Source: Rhodococcus globerulus NBRC 14531 (GTDB lineage: Bacteria; Actinomycetota; Actinomycetes; Mycobacteriales; Mycobacteriaceae). Taken from it: a DNA stretch of 64,000 nucleotides. Position numbers and translations under genes: made by a program. The notes under the pieces were generated by a model. That model saw only the letters and a program-made list of their open reading frames with translations, was not told the origin of the DNA and searched no databases. Each line of letters opens with the position of its first letter. The first letter of the stretch is position 1. Below, piece by piece: positions 34,007-46,376 of this stretch. The DNA is taken from positions 144,060-208,059 of the forward strand of contig NZ_BCWX01000006.1 in NCBI RefSeq assembly GCF_001894805.1, read 5' to 3'.

Positions 34007-34933
34007 TTATTGGCGATCGTCCTGCTGTGAAACGAATTCTATAAAACTTCGTGCCACTCGACTGAGGCGTGCGTCCTGGTGCCAGGCGAGCACTACGTCC
34101 ACCGAAGGAACTGCAGGCGATCCGATCGTTTTCACGACTACCTCGAGGCCCTCGTACGTAATGTCCATCTTCGGGCGTTGGAGCAGGAGCGTCCAGCCGA
34201 GACCGCGCCCGACAAAGGCTCGCGCCGTCTCGAAGTTCCCGGTTCGGTAGGCAACGTCCGGGACGAACCCGCCGAGGCGACACACGTCGAGTGCGTGTTT
34301 GGTGCTCGGTGGCGCGTTGAGGAGGACCATCGGAAACTTGGCGAGATCAGGGAGATGAATGGGGTTCTCCGATTGCGCCAACGGGTGCTCGGCGCCCAAG
34401 ACGATCAGAGGTTGTCGGGTGGTCAACGGAATCGTGCGCAGTTCCGACGAGAGATCCAGGTCGTACGCGATCGCAAGATCCAACTCGCCGTTTTCCAGAT
34501 GGGTCTGCAGTCGGTTCTGGTTGTCCTCGCGAAACTCCACCTGTGTTGCCGGGTAGGTGCGTGTGAAGCCGGCGATCATCGACGGCAGAATTGTCGGCCC
34601 CAATGCGGGGTAGCACCCGATCGCAATGGGCCCGGAAACGGTGCCGGCAGTTCCGAGTGCGTCGGACTCGAGTTCGTCGGCCTGTTGCAGGAGGGCGCGT
34701 GCGCGCACCAGAACGGATTCGCCGGTGCGAGTGAGTTGTACGCCGAATGATCGACGACGAACGCACAGTTGAACTTTCAGGGCGCGTTCGAGTTCGGTGA
34801 TGGACGCTGACAGTGCCGAGGGGGAGAGGTGCATGAGATCGGCGGCAGCGGTGATGGTTCCGGTCTCTGCTACCGCCACAAACGCGGCAAGCTGACGCAT
34901 CGTGTAGGTCGGGGCAGAATCGCGGCGCGGCAT
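34007..34933 (-). CDS. LysR family transcriptional regulator
   Basis: 308 aa. N-terminal helix-turn-helix MRQLAAFVAVAETGTITAAADLMHLSPSALSASITELERAL, then a periplasmic-binding-like effector domain. Same strand as, and 128 bases upstream of, the MHS transporter and monooxygenase genes, so probably their activator. Inducer presumably the aromatic substrate. Confidence 0.93.
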   Translation of the reverse strand: MPRRDSAPTYTMRQLAAFVAVAETGTITAAADLMHLSPSALSASITELERALKVQLCVRRRSFGVQLTRTGESVLVRARALLQQADELESDALGTAGTVSGPIAIGCYPALGPTILPSMIAGFTRTYPATQVEFREDNQNRLQTHLENGELDLAIAYDLDLSSELRTIPLTTRQPLIVLGAEHPLAQSENPIHLPDLAKFPMVLLNAPPSTKHALDVCRLGGFVPDVAYRTGNFETARAFVGRGLGWTLLLQRPKMDITYEGLEVVVKTIGSPAVPSVDVVLAWHQDARLSRVARSFIEFVSQQDDRQ

Positions 34934-35019
34934 GCTGCCAACGGTAGTCGCTGAGAAATGAGGCCCGAAAAATGTGGCACCGAGACGCGCAGCCGGTAAG
35001 AAAACCTGCGCTGTCGTGG

Positions 35020-35092
35020 TGCCCCCGGCAGGATTCGAACCTGCGGCCTTTCGCTCCGGAGGCGAACGCTCTATCCCCTGAGCTACGGGGGC
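35020..35092 (-). tRNA. tRNA-Arg (CCG)
   Basis: 73-base tRNA on the minus strand. Acceptor stem GCCCCCG/CGGGGGC, D arm GCTCAGGGGATAGAGC, anticodon loop CTCCGGA giving CCG, T arm GCAGGTTCGAATCCTGC, discriminator A. CCA not encoded. Confidence 0.96.
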
Positions 35093-35290
35093 GCACCGAT
35101 AAAAAACGGTGTGCCGACTTGGGCTGCGTTAGCGTAGCGCATCACACCCGCCTGTGGTCAAACCGGCCCCACATAAGAATGCGTCGAGCGTCGGTAACTA
35201 AGACATCCGTGCGGTTTGCACCTAGGCTCGCCTCTGGGCACAGGTTCGGGCGGACCGCTCGGGCACCCTCGTGAAGTACGGGAGTCGACG

Positions 35291-37660
35291 ATGACCGATC
35301 ATCAGTATTCCGACGACGATCTCGAGCTGGACCTGCAGTGGTGGGCAGCCGCGAACTATCTGACCGTCGCGCAGATTTACCTGCAGGACAACACTTTGCT
35401 GCGAGAACCGTTGCAAGCGAAGCACATCAAACCCCGACTGCTCGGGCATTGGGGAACCAGTCCGGGTTTGTCGATGATCTACACGTTGCTGAATCGGCAC
35501 ATCGTTGCCACCGACGCGGATTGGCTGTACGTGACGGGGCCCGGACACGGCGGACCGGCATTGGTCGCGTCGACGTACCTGGAAGGGACGTACTCGGAGA
35601 TCTATCCCGACGTACCGGCGGACGGTGAGGGTATTCATCGGATGTGCCGACGGTTCTCGGCTCCTGGCGGTGTGCCGAGTCACGTCAGCGTGCAGACTCC
35701 CGGCAGCATTCACGAAGGTGGCGAGTTGGGGTACGCGCTCGCACACGCGGCGGGCGCCGCGTTCGACCATCCGGACTTGTTGGTGGCATGTGTCATCGGT
35801 GACGGTGAGGCGGAAACGGGTCCGTTGTCGGGATCGTGGAAACTCCCGGCCTTCCTCAATCCGCGTCGCGATGGAGCGGTGCTGCCGATCCTGCACGTCA
35901 ACGGCGCCAAGATCGCGGGACCGACGGTGTACGGGCGCAGCAGCGACGAGGATGTCCAGGCGTTTCTCAGCGGTCAGGGGTGGGATCCCGTTGTTGTGTC
36001 CGGAGATGATCCCGGTGCGGTCTTCCCGCAGTTGTACCGAGCAATAGTCAATGCTCACAACACGATTCGTGATCGGCAGGCGAAGGCGCGCGGCGGCGAG
36101 GAGTGGTCGGGTAAATGGCCGGCGATTGTCCTGCGCACGCCCAAGGGGTGGACAGGGCCGCACACGGTTGACGGGAAATTGGTGGAAGGTACCCACTGGG
36201 CGCATCAAGTGCCGCTGTCGGGAGTGCGCACCAACGAAGCGCACCTGCGCCAACTCGAAGAATGGATGCGTTCCTACCGGCCGGACGAGTTGTTCGACGC
36301 AAACGGATCATTGCGACCCGACCTGGCCGCGTTGGCCCCTGCCGGCGACAAGCGGATGGGCAGCACGCCGTACGCCAACGGTGGGCGCCTGCGCGTCGAC
36401 CTTCCCATGCCGGCCCTCGAGAAGTACGCGCTCCCCATCGAATCGCCGGGTTCGACGTTCCACGAGACCACCAGGGTGCTCGGGGAATTGCTCCGAGACG
36501 TCTACGCCGCCACCGAAACCGACGACGGCGGCGGAATCTTCCGACTCTTCTGTCCGGACGAGACGTCGAGTAACCGACTCGGCGCCGTCTTCGAGACAAC
36601 CGAGCGCTGTTGGCAATTGCCGATCACCGAATTCGACGACGGACTCTCCACAGACGGACGAGTCATGGAAGTGCTCAGCGAGCACCTGTGTGAGGGTTGG
36701 CTCGAAGGCTATCTGTTGTCCGGCCGGCACGGAATGTTCGCCAGCTACGAGGCCTTTGCGATGGTGAGCGTCTCGATGCTCATCCAGCACGCCAAATGGC
36801 TCCAACATGCAGTCGAATTGCCGTGGCGCGCTCCAGTGGCGTCGCTCAACGTACTGCTCACAAGTACGTGTTGGCGTAACGATCACAACGGTTTCAGCCA
36901 TCAGGGCCCGGGAATGATCGACGCCGTGATTCCTTTGGCGCCCAGTGTTATCCGTGTGTGGCTGCCGCCGGACTCCAACACGCTGCTGTCGATTTCGGAT
37001 CACTGCCTGCGCAGCACTGATCACGTGAATCTGATCGTCGTCGACAAGCAGCCACATCTGCAGTACCTCACGCTCGAGCAGGCGCACGCGCACTGCGCTG
37101 CCGGTGCTTCGGTGTGGGAGTGGGCGGGAACGGAAGTTCACGGCGAAGAGCCGGATGTTGTGCTCGCGGCAGCGGGAGACGTTCCGACACAAGAAATTCT
37201 TGCCGCCGCCCAACTGCTCCGAGAACACACTCCGGACCTACGGGTGCGGGTGGTCAACGTCGTCGACCTCATGGCGTTGCTGACGCCGACCGAGCACCCA
37301 CACGGATTCGGTGAGCGAATCTTCCTCGATCTGTTCACCGCGCAGACCGACGTCGTGTTCGCGTTCCACGGCTACTCCCGCGCAATTCACGAGCTCATGC
37401 ACGGGCGGCCGTCGCCGGAGCGTTTCCACGTTCGGGGATTCAGTGAACAAGGAACCACCACAACACCGTTCGACATGGTCGTGCTCAACAAGATGAGCCG
37501 CTACCACCTGGTGATCGAGGCACTACGACGCTCGAAGCGGCGAACGGCCGGATCTCCGGAGCTGGCCGAATTCTGTCGGTCGCAGCTGGAGAAGCATTCC
37601 CGCTACATCGTCGAACACCTCGAGGACATGCCGGAAATAGAAAACTGGACCTGGTCCTGA
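35291..37660 (+). CDS. xfp: Xylulose-5-phosphate/fructose-6-phosphate phosphoketolase
   Basis: 789 aa from ATG 35291, which has GGGAG 6 bases upstream; the longer open frame lacks support. Thiamine-diphosphate enzyme splitting xylulose-5-P or fructose-6-P to acetyl phosphate. Family signatures: LLGHWGTSPGLSMIY, GPGHGGPALVASTYLEGTY, the ThDP motif GDGEAETGPLSGSW, and the C-terminal FSEQGTTTTPFDMVVLN. No acetate kinase or phosphotransacetylase gene is adjacent. Unusual as carbon metabolism in an aerobe but common in Rhodococcus-like genomes. Confidence 0.95.
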   Translation: MTDHQYSDDDLELDLQWWAAANYLTVAQIYLQDNTLLREPLQAKHIKPRLLGHWGTSPGLSMIYTLLNRHIVATDADWLYVTGPGHGGPALVASTYLEGTYSEIYPDVPADGEGIHRMCRRFSAPGGVPSHVSVQTPGSIHEGGELGYALAHAAGAAFDHPDLLVACVIGDGEAETGPLSGSWKLPAFLNPRRDGAVLPILHVNGAKIAGPTVYGRSSDEDVQAFLSGQGWDPVVVSGDDPGAVFPQLYRAIVNAHNTIRDRQAKARGGEEWSGKWPAIVLRTPKGWTGPHTVDGKLVEGTHWAHQVPLSGVRTNEAHLRQLEEWMRSYRPDELFDANGSLRPDLAALAPAGDKRMGSTPYANGGRLRVDLPMPALEKYALPIESPGSTFHETTRVLGELLRDVYAATETDDGGGIFRLFCPDETSSNRLGAVFETTERCWQLPITEFDDGLSTDGRVMEVLSEHLCEGWLEGYLLSGRHGMFASYEAFAMVSVSMLIQHAKWLQHAVELPWRAPVASLNVLLTSTCWRNDHNGFSHQGPGMIDAVIPLAPSVIRVWLPPDSNTLLSISDHCLRSTDHVNLIVVDKQPHLQYLTLEQAHAHCAAGASVWEWAGTEVHGEEPDVVLAAAGDVPTQEILAAAQLLREHTPDLRVRVVNVVDLMALLTPTEHPHGFGERIFLDLFTAQTDVVFAFHGYSRAIHELMHGRPSPERFHVRGFSEQGTTTTPFDMVVLNKMSRYHLVIEALRRSKRRTAGSPELAEFCRSQLEKHSRYIVEHLEDMPEIENWTWS

Positions 37661-37676
37661 AGTAGATCAGGACCAG
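37651..37676. terminator. Hairpin at the phosphoketolase stop
   Basis: CTGGTCCTGA (37651-37660, includes the stop codon) pairs with TCAGGACCAG (37667-37676); the stem extends outward with a mismatch (CTGG/CCAG). It lies between convergent genes. No T-run. Confidence 0.6.
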
Positions 37677-37705
37677 GCCCAGTTCGGGTCTGGAAAAGAG
37701 CCGGA

Positions 37706-38422
37706 TTAATTCATCGGCAGTGGAGCGGCTCCGCGCGCGGCCAGCATGCTGGTCATCAGTGCGGACTCGCTTTGCTGCGTGTCGACCATCGTCTGTGCCA
37801 GGGACCGCACCGGGCCCTCGGTGGCATCGGCTGCGGCGTACTCCATCATCGGGAGTCCGCCCTCGTGGTGACGCAACATCAGCTGCAGGAACAGGACGTC
37901 GAGTTCGGTGCCGGACGCGGCGCGCAGTGCGGCCAGGTCCTCGGGTGACGCCATGCCCGGCATGGTGTCGACCGGGCCCGAATGATCCATGTCCATCGTG
38001 CCCGAGGTCCCGTGCGAACTGTGCCCGGACGAGTCGGACGACATCCACTCCATGTACGGGCCGACCTTGCTGAGGGGTTGGTCCCACATCGTCAGCCAGG
38101 CCTGCATCTGGCCGAGCTGATTCTGCTGCGTGGTCAAGATGTCGTAGGCCAACGTGCGTACGTCGTTGTCGGTGGACTTCGTCAGCGCGATGGATGCCAT
38201 GTCGACGGCCTGGCTGTGATGCACGCTCATGTCCTGCGCAAAGCCCACATCGACGGAGTCCGATGCCGGGACAGTCAGTGAGGACTCGGCGTCTGGACCC
38301 AACATGTTGGTGAGCGCACCAAGGGCGAAGCCGATTGCGATAGCGCCGATCAACCCGATGATCAGCAGCGCGGTGCGCTGACTGGGCTTCGACGGCTGGT
38401 CGGTGTCTGGCACGTTATCCAC
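37706..38422 (-). CDS. DUF305 domain-containing protein, membrane-anchored
   Basis: 238 aa. One N-terminal membrane helix (ALLIIGLIGAIAIGFALGAL, about residues 18-37), then an extracytoplasmic DUF305 region with the repeated signatures FAQDMSVHHSQAVDMA and LQLMLRHHEGGLPMMEYA, separated by a His/Met/Asp/Ser-rich loop (HSSHGTSGTMDMDHSG). His/Met richness suggests metal binding, copper being the usual proposal for the family. It overlaps the DUF3105 gene by 8 bases. Confidence 0.85.
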   Translation of the reverse strand: MDNVPDTDQPSKPSQRTALLIIGLIGAIAIGFALGALTNMLGPDAESSLTVPASDSVDVGFAQDMSVHHSQAVDMASIALTKSTDNDVRTLAYDILTTQQNQLGQMQAWLTMWDQPLSKVGPYMEWMSSDSSGHSSHGTSGTMDMDHSGPVDTMPGMASPEDLAALRAASGTELDVLFLQLMLRHHEGGLPMMEYAAADATEGPVRSLAQTMVDTQQSESALMTSMLAARGAAPLPMN

Positions 38423-39242
38423 CCGCGGGAATCTGCTCGTCGGTAGCTGCCGTGGTGCCTGTGCCGTCCATCGGAACGGCGTCGGGGCCCGGAGCGGTGG
38501 GATCGAACGGTGACGTTTCCGGACTGAACAGCGGGTTGGAGCAGCTGGCGCCGACCTCGGGGTAGGTGTTCGGGTTCTGGTTCAGCGCGGTGATGAACTG
38601 GTCGATGCGCTCGTCGTCGGCGTTGTCGACTTCGAGGCGATGGCCCCACGACTGGAGCGAGATGGGGCTGCTCTGGCCCGGGTACGGCGACATCAGCATG
38701 TAGGACTTGCCGCTGACGCGTGTCGCCAAGCTGTCGATCTGGTCCTGGTCGACAAGATCGGGGTTGTACGAGATCCAGATGGCGCCGTGCTCGAGGGAGT
38801 GGACTGCGTTCTCGGTCCGGATCGGGTCTGCGTACACGGTGCCGGTGCAGTTCGCCCACGTGGAGTCGTGCGGTCCACCGAACGGTGGAGTCTGGTCGTA
38901 GGCGACGCGCTGCGTGGCCTCGACGTGCTGACCGGCCGGGTACTCGATCTTGAGGACACCGTCGATCTTGTCGGACGGATCCTTGTTCTCGGAGCTGTAC
39001 TTATAGGGCTCCAGCGCCTGCTGCTCCTCGACCTTCGGCCACAAGTTGACGGCGAGCACTGCAATCAGTGCAAGCACGAGCGCACCGGCGCCGATCGTCA
39101 GCCACGGGATCTGGCGAGGGGCGGGAACGCCTCCCTTGCCTTTCTTGGCCGGACGGCCACCCTTGTTGGCAGCCTTGATGGCTTTGGCTGATTTGGCCCC
39201 GGATTTATTATTGGGACCGCGACTATCCGAACCGCTTGGCAT
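38415..39242 (-). CDS. DUF3105 domain-containing membrane protein
   Basis: 275 aa. A Lys/Gly-rich basic N-terminus (residues 1-45), one helix (LTIGAGALVLALIAVLAVNLW), then an extracytoplasmic DUF3105 domain with TPPFGGPHDSTWANC, SLEHGAIWISYNPDL and SPYPGQSSPISLQSWGHRL. Two Cys could form a disulfide. First gene of a two-gene operon with DUF305, diverging from argS. Function not established. Confidence 0.85.
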   Translation of the reverse strand: MPSGSDSRGPNNKSGAKSAKAIKAANKGGRPAKKGKGGVPAPRQIPWLTIGAGALVLALIAVLAVNLWPKVEEQQALEPYKYSSENKDPSDKIDGVLKIEYPAGQHVEATQRVAYDQTPPFGGPHDSTWANCTGTVYADPIRTENAVHSLEHGAIWISYNPDLVDQDQIDSLATRVSGKSYMLMSPYPGQSSPISLQSWGHRLEVDNADDERIDQFITALNQNPNTYPEVGASCSNPLFSPETSPFDPTAPGPDAVPMDGTGTTAATDEQIPAGG

Positions 39243-39459
39243 CGATTGGGCTCTTTCGGTGTGTGGGCAAATATGCAGCAGACCCTCCCGTCGGACGTAC
39301 GTGACGGTAGCTCGGGCATTACCACTGTACTTTCCGAGTCTGAGGGCAATCTGGGAGAGTGGCGTGCGACACGCCCAAATCGGTCGTCAGCCTACCCGCA
39401 GGCGGCCCGGCGCGAGGCGAGTCTCCACCTCGAGTGTGCAGGCAATAAGATGAATACCT

Positions 39460-41112
39460 GTGACTCCAGCTGACCTTGCCGAACTGCTCCGCGGAACCGC
39501 TGCGAGCGTCCTTGCCGAACGCGGCCTCGACGTCTCGGTGCTCCCCGAAACCTTGACAGTCGAGCGTCCTCGCAACCCCGAGCACGGCGACTACGCCACC
39601 AACATTGCCATGCAGGTAGCCAAGAAGGTCGGCACGAATCCGCGCGAGCTGGCGGGCTGGCTTGCCGAGGCCCTCACCGCAGCCGAAGGAATCGAATCCG
39701 CCGAGATCGCCGGACCTGGCTTCCTCAACATCCGGCTGGACAAGAACGCCCAGGGCGCGATCGTCGTGTCGGTTCTCGAAGCCGGTCCGTCGTACGGCTC
39801 GGGCGATTCCCTCGCCGGCAAGAAGATCAACCTCGAATTTGTCTCCGCCAACCCCACCGGACCGATTCACCTCGGTGGAACCCGTTGGGCCGCAGTCGGA
39901 GACGCGCTCGGACGCATCCTGTCCGCGCAGGGCGGCCTGGTCACACGTGAGTACTACTTCAACGACCACGGCGCCCAGATCGACCGCTTCTCGCGTTCGC
40001 TGATCGCCGCGGCCAAGGGCGAACCGGCACCCGAGGACGGCTACGCCGGCGCCTACATCGCCGACATCGCTCGGACCGTCATGGAGCAGCGCCCGGACGT
40101 CATGGACCTGCCTGCAGACGAGCAGCAGGAAACCTTCCGCGCCATCGGCGTCGATCTGATGTTCACGCACATCAAGCAGACGCTCCACGACTTCGGTGTC
40201 GACTTCGACGTGTACTTCCACGAGAACTCGCTCTTCGAATCCGGCGCAGTCGAAAAGGCAGTCGAGTCCCTGAAAAGCTCGGGCAACCTGTTCCACGAGG
40301 ACGGTGCCTGGTGGCTCAAGAGCACCGACTACGGCGACGACAAGGACCGCGTTGTCATCAAGAGCGACGGCAACGCTGCCTACATTGCCGGTGACATTGC
40401 TTACTTCCAGGACAAGCGCGCCCGCGGCTTCGATCTGTGCATCTACATGCTCGGCGCCGATCACCACGGATACATCGGTCGGCTCAAGGCCGCCGCTGCC
40501 GCATTCGGTGACGACCCGGACACCGTCGAGGTCCTGATCGGACAGATGGTCAACCTCGTCAAGGACGGCTCCGCCGTCAAGATGAGCAAGCGCGCAGGCA
40601 CCGTCATCACCCTCGACGACCTGGTCGAAGCCATCGGCGTCGACGCGTCGCGTTACGTCATGATCCGCTCGTCCGTCGACTCCAGCATCGACATCGACCT
40701 CGATCTGTGGACCAAGACCAGCAGCGAGAACCCGGTCTACTACGTCCAGTACGCGCATGCCCGCCTCTCCGCGATCGCCCGCAACGCCGCAGACCTCGGA
40801 CTTTCTGCCGACGCGAGCCACCTCGCCCTGCTCACGGTCGAGCAGGAGGGCGATCTCATTCGCACGATCGGCGAATACCCTCGCGTCGTGTCCAGTGCAG
40901 CGAACCTGCGTGAGCCCCACCGTATTGCTCGCTACCTCGAAGAACTCGCGGGTGCGTACCACCGCTTCTACGGCGCGTGCCGCATCCTTCCGCAAGGCGA
41001 CGAAGACGCAACCGACGTGCACCGCGCGCGTCTGGCACTCTGCGCCGCCACCAGGCAGGTCCTGGCCAACGGCCTCGAACTGCTCGGCGTCACAGCACCG
41101 GAGCAGATGTGA
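39460..41112 (+). CDS. argS: Arginyl-tRNA synthetase
   Basis: Charges tRNA-Arg. 550 aa, class I. N-terminal Add1 domain (about 1-90), HIGH-type motif in [25 protein letters not shown] loop [15 protein letters not shown], and the DALR anticodon domain at the C-terminus ending in [26 protein letters not shown] start without a strong SD. The stop overlaps the lysA GTG; argS-lysA linkage is normal in actinobacteria. Confidence 0.97.
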   Translation: MTPADLAELLRGTAASVLAERGLDVSVLPETLTVERPRNPEHGDYATNIAMQVAKKVGTNPRELAGWLAEALTAAEGIESAEIAGPGFLNIRLDKNAQGAIVVSVLEAGPSYGSGDSLAGKKINLEFVSANPTGPIHLGGTRWAAVGDALGRILSAQGGLVTREYYFNDHGAQIDRFSRSLIAAAKGEPAPEDGYAGAYIADIARTVMEQRPDVMDLPADEQQETFRAIGVDLMFTHIKQTLHDFGVDFDVYFHENSLFESGAVEKAVESLKSSGNLFHEDGAWWLKSTDYGDDKDRVVIKSDGNAAYIAGDIAYFQDKRARGFDLCIYMLGADHHGYIGRLKAAAAAFGDDPDTVEVLIGQMVNLVKDGSAVKMSKRAGTVITLDDLVEAIGVDASRYVMIRSSVDSSIDIDLDLWTKTSSENPVYYVQYAHARLSAIARNAADLGLSADASHLALLTVEQEGDLIRTIGEYPRVVSSAANLREPHRIARYLEELAGAYHRFYGACRILPQGDEDATDVHRARLALCAATRQVLANGLELLGVTAPEQM

Positions 41113-42530
41113 ACGCGCACCCCGCCGGCCCCAAGCATGCCGAGCAGTTGCAGGCCCCCGGTCTGCCCGACCGTCCCACCAGTCCCGAGGCTTTCGGTGA
41201 ACTCTCGCCGCAGGTGTGGCCGCGCAACGCGGCTCGCGGCGACGACGGCGAAGTAACCCTGGCAGGTGTCAAGGTCAGCGAGCTTGCCGAGAAGTACGGC
41301 ACGCCGCTGTTTGTCATCGACGAAGACGATTTCCGTTCACGCTGCCGCGACATGGCCCGAGCGTTCGGCCCGGATGCCAAGGTGCATTACGCATCCAAGG
41401 CATTCCTGTGTGGTGAGATCGCACGCTGGGTTGCCGACGAAGGTCTGTCACTCGACGTGTGCTCCGGCGGCGAATTGGCAATCGCACTGCACGCCGATTT
41501 CCCGGCCGAGCGAATTGCCATGCACGGCAACAACAAGTCCGTCGCCGAGCTGACGGCCGGTGTTGCTGCCGGTGTCGGTCACGTCGTCCTCGACTCTGCA
41601 GTCGAGATCGAACGCCTCAACCGCGTCGCCGGTGAGGCCGGAGTTGTCCAGGACGTGCTGATCCGCCTGACCGTCGGCGTCGAAGCGCACACCCACGAAT
41701 TCATCTCCACCGCACACGAAGATCAGAAGTTCGGATTCTCGTTGGCCGGGGGAGCGGCAATCGACGCAGTGCGCCGCGTCTTTGCCGCCGACAACCTGCG
41801 CCTCGTCGGACTGCACAGCCACATCGGCTCGCAGATCTTCGACGTCGACGGCTTCGAGGTGGCAGCCCATCGCGTCATCGGGCTGCTTCGCGACGTCGTC
41901 GCGGAGTTCGGCGTCGAGAAGACCAAGCAGATCTCGATAATCGACCTCGGTGGCGGCATGGGGATTTCGTACATCCCGTCCGACGACCCGCCGCCCGTCG
42001 ACGAACTCGCAGCCAAGCTCGGCCACATCGTGCGCAACGAATCGGCACTGGCCGGACTGCCCGAGCCGACACTGGCCGTCGAACCCGGCCGCGCCATCGC
42101 CGGACCAGGCACGGTGACGCTCTACGAGGTCGGCACCATCAAGGACGTCACGGTGGGCAGCGCACTGACACGCCGCTACATCAGCGTCGACGGCGGCATG
42201 AGCGACAACATCCGCACATCGCTCTACGGTGCGGAGTACGAAGCCAAGTTGGTCTCACGTACATCCGAGGCCGATCCTGTTGTTGCGCGTGTTGTCGGAA
42301 AGCACTGTGAATCCGGTGACGTCGTCATTCGGGACACCTGGATGCCCGAGGACGTCGGACCTGGTGATTTACTTGCGGTAGCAGCGACCGGTGCATACTG
42401 CTATTCGATGTCGAGCAGGTACAACCTGCTCACCCGCCCAGCCGTGGTGGCGGTGCGTGACGGAGTTTCACGCGTGATTCTGCGGAGGGAAACAGTGGAA
42501 GATCTGCTCAGCTTGGAGGTATCGCAGTGA
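41109..42530 (+). CDS. lysA: Diaminopimelate decarboxylase
   Basis: Decarboxylates meso-diaminopimelate to lysine. 473 aa from GTG 41109 (GTGA overlap with argS; an earlier frame-open extension has no support). PLP lysine is K97 in [49 protein letters not shown] and the CESGD active-site motif ([10 protein letters not shown]) are all present. Followed by hom in GTGA overlap, joining lysine and threonine synthesis in one operon. Confidence 0.97.
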   Translation: MNAHPAGPKHAEQLQAPGLPDRPTSPEAFGELSPQVWPRNAARGDDGEVTLAGVKVSELAEKYGTPLFVIDEDDFRSRCRDMARAFGPDAKVHYASKAFLCGEIARWVADEGLSLDVCSGGELAIALHADFPAERIAMHGNNKSVAELTAGVAAGVGHVVLDSAVEIERLNRVAGEAGVVQDVLIRLTVGVEAHTHEFISTAHEDQKFGFSLAGGAAIDAVRRVFAADNLRLVGLHSHIGSQIFDVDGFEVAAHRVIGLLRDVVAEFGVEKTKQISIIDLGGGMGISYIPSDDPPPVDELAAKLGHIVRNESALAGLPEPTLAVEPGRAIAGPGTVTLYEVGTIKDVTVGSALTRRYISVDGGMSDNIRTSLYGAEYEAKLVSRTSEADPVVARVVGKHCESGDVVIRDTWMPEDVGPGDLLAVAATGAYCYSMSSRYNLLTRPAVVAVRDGVSRVILRRETVEDLLSLEVSQ

Positions 42531-43836
42531 CGAGCCAATCGGCGCATCGCGCTATCGGTGTGGCCGTTCTCGGCCTCGGTAACGTCGGAAGTGAAGTCGT
42601 CCGCATCATTCGTGAGCAGGCCGAGGAGCTCGAAGCTCGTGTCGGCGCTCCGTTGGAACTGCGGGGAGTTGCCGTTCGTCGTATCGGCTCCGACCGCGGA
42701 ATTCCCGAGGACATGCAGACGACGGATGCAGAATCTCTCGTCGCCCGCGAGGACGTGGACATCGTCGTCGAGGTGATCGGCGGAATCGAGCTGCCGCGAA
42801 AGCTGATCCTCTCCTCGCTCAATTCGGGCAAGTCCGTCGTCACCGCCAACAAGGCGTTGCTCGCGGACCACACCGGTGAATTGGCGGAGGCAGCCGAAGC
42901 AAACTCGGTCGACCTGTACTTCGAGGCGGCAGTCGCCGGCGCGATCCCGGTCATCCGCCCGCTGACGCAGTCGCTCGCAGGCGACCGGGTCAACAAGGTT
43001 GCCGGAATCGTGAACGGCACCACCAACTTCATCCTCTCCGCGATGGCCGAAACGGGCGCGGACTACGAGGAAACCCTCGCCGAAGCCGGCCGCCTCGGAT
43101 ACGCGGAAGCCGATCCGACCGCAGACGTCGAAGGCTACGACGCCGCGGCAAAGGCCGCGATCCTCGCGTCCATCGCGTTCCACACCCGCGTCACCGCCGC
43201 TGACGTGTACCGCGAAGGAATCTCCACCATCACCTCCGCGGACCTGGCGTCGGCGAAGGCACTCGACTGCACGATCAAGCTGCTCTCGATCTGCGAGCGA
43301 ATCGTCACGCCCAAGGGGAAGGAACGGATCTCCGCGCGGGTCTACCCAGCGCTTGTTCCGCTCACTCACCCGCTCGCCACCGTCAACGGCGCATTCAATG
43401 CCGTTGTCGTGGAAGCGGAAAACGCCGGCCGACTCATGTTCTACGGCCAGGGCGCAGGCGGCGCTCCCACCGCTTCCGCGGTGATGGGTGATCTCGTGAT
43501 GGCGGCGCGCAACAAGGTTCACGGTGGCCGCGGCCCCCGCGAATCCAAGTACGCCAAGCTCAAGGTCGCTCCGATGGGCGACATCCTCACGCGCTACTAC
43601 GTGAACATGGAGGTGGCGGACAAGGAAGGCGTGCTGTCCGCAGTCGCCGCCGAGTTCGCGAAGCACGGCGTGAGCATCTCCGTCGTCCGTCAGGAAGGTG
43701 CCGGCGCCGGCGCTCGACTGGTGGTCGTCACTCATGTAGCAACCGACGCGGCTCTCTCCGAAACCGTGGCGGCCCTCAACGAACTCGAATTCGTCACCGC
43801 TGTGACCAGCGTGCTGCGACTGGAAGGCACTGAACA

Positions 43837-43840
<4 letters not shown>
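42527..43840 (+). CDS. hom: Homoserine dehydrogenase
   Basis: Reduces aspartate semialdehyde to homoserine, the branch point to Thr and Met. 437 aa. NAD(P) motif [11 protein letters not shown], catalytic-domain [14 protein letters not shown] and [19 protein letters not shown], and a C-terminal ACT domain ([31 protein letters not shown]) that usually gives threonine feedback inhibition. GTG start; ATGA overlap with thrC. Confidence 0.96.
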
Positions 43841-45908
<2,068 letters not shown>

Positions 45909-46376
45909 GTTGGCTCCCGCCCGGTTGCCAGGGAAGTGAAGTGACACACGCGGGTTTCGGATAATCTTGCCGGACTCGTGGATCGGCGCTATCCTGGCAA
46001 TGTCCGTACATCGTGCGCGTCAGTCGCCGGTGCATCATCAAGGGGCCAAACTCCTACCCAGTCGGGAATTGGGGTCCACAATCCTTGACGTGATCCTCGC
46101 ACTTGTACCTTCTCGGGAAGGTCTGAATCCTCGACGGCACAATCCGTCGATGTTTCGTCAGTCGCGGCAGGTGTGCGACAGCATGTCGGTTTGAAACAGG
46201 GGCGGTTCGAGCACCGGTTTCCGACGGCCATGTTGATGACGGGCAAGCCGGTAGTTCTTGACATGCAACTCTCGACATGCAACTAAGTACGGCACCTCCG
46301 AGTTCGGTAATCAATCGAAACTTCGGGACGAACCCTCGACTCTGCGCCGCGCAAGTGAGGGAAGGAAAGGACCTCC
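45909..46376 (+). other. Long intergenic region / rho leader
   Basis: 468 bases with no supportable protein gene. It contains a predicted promoter (45967-45995), a perfect 7-base hairpin TCGACGG/CCGTCGA at 46131-46150 with a 6-base loop, an 11-base direct repeat GACATGCAACT at 46260-46270 and 46274-46284 whose first copy overlaps a consensus -35 TTGACA (46258-46263), and the rho ribosome site GGAAAGGACC. A leader of up to about 370 bases is compatible with autoregulation of rho. Confidence 0.5.
45967..45995 (+). promoter_or_regulatory. Predicted sigma-70-type promoter upstream of rho
   Basis: TTGCCG (45967-45972), 17-base spacer, TATCCT (45990-45995). Good spacing and near-consensus boxes. 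It would give a long untranslated leader before the GTG at 46377. Confidence 0.45.

Noticed and set aside
32568..34283. 571-aa version of the MHS transporter
   Set aside because: The N-terminal 135 residues are not family-like; a good ribosome site supports ATG 33878.
39319..41022. Long minus-strand frame opposite argS
   Set aside because: Antisense shadow of argS, which has HIGH-type and KMSKR motifs; no domain or start signal in the opposite frame.
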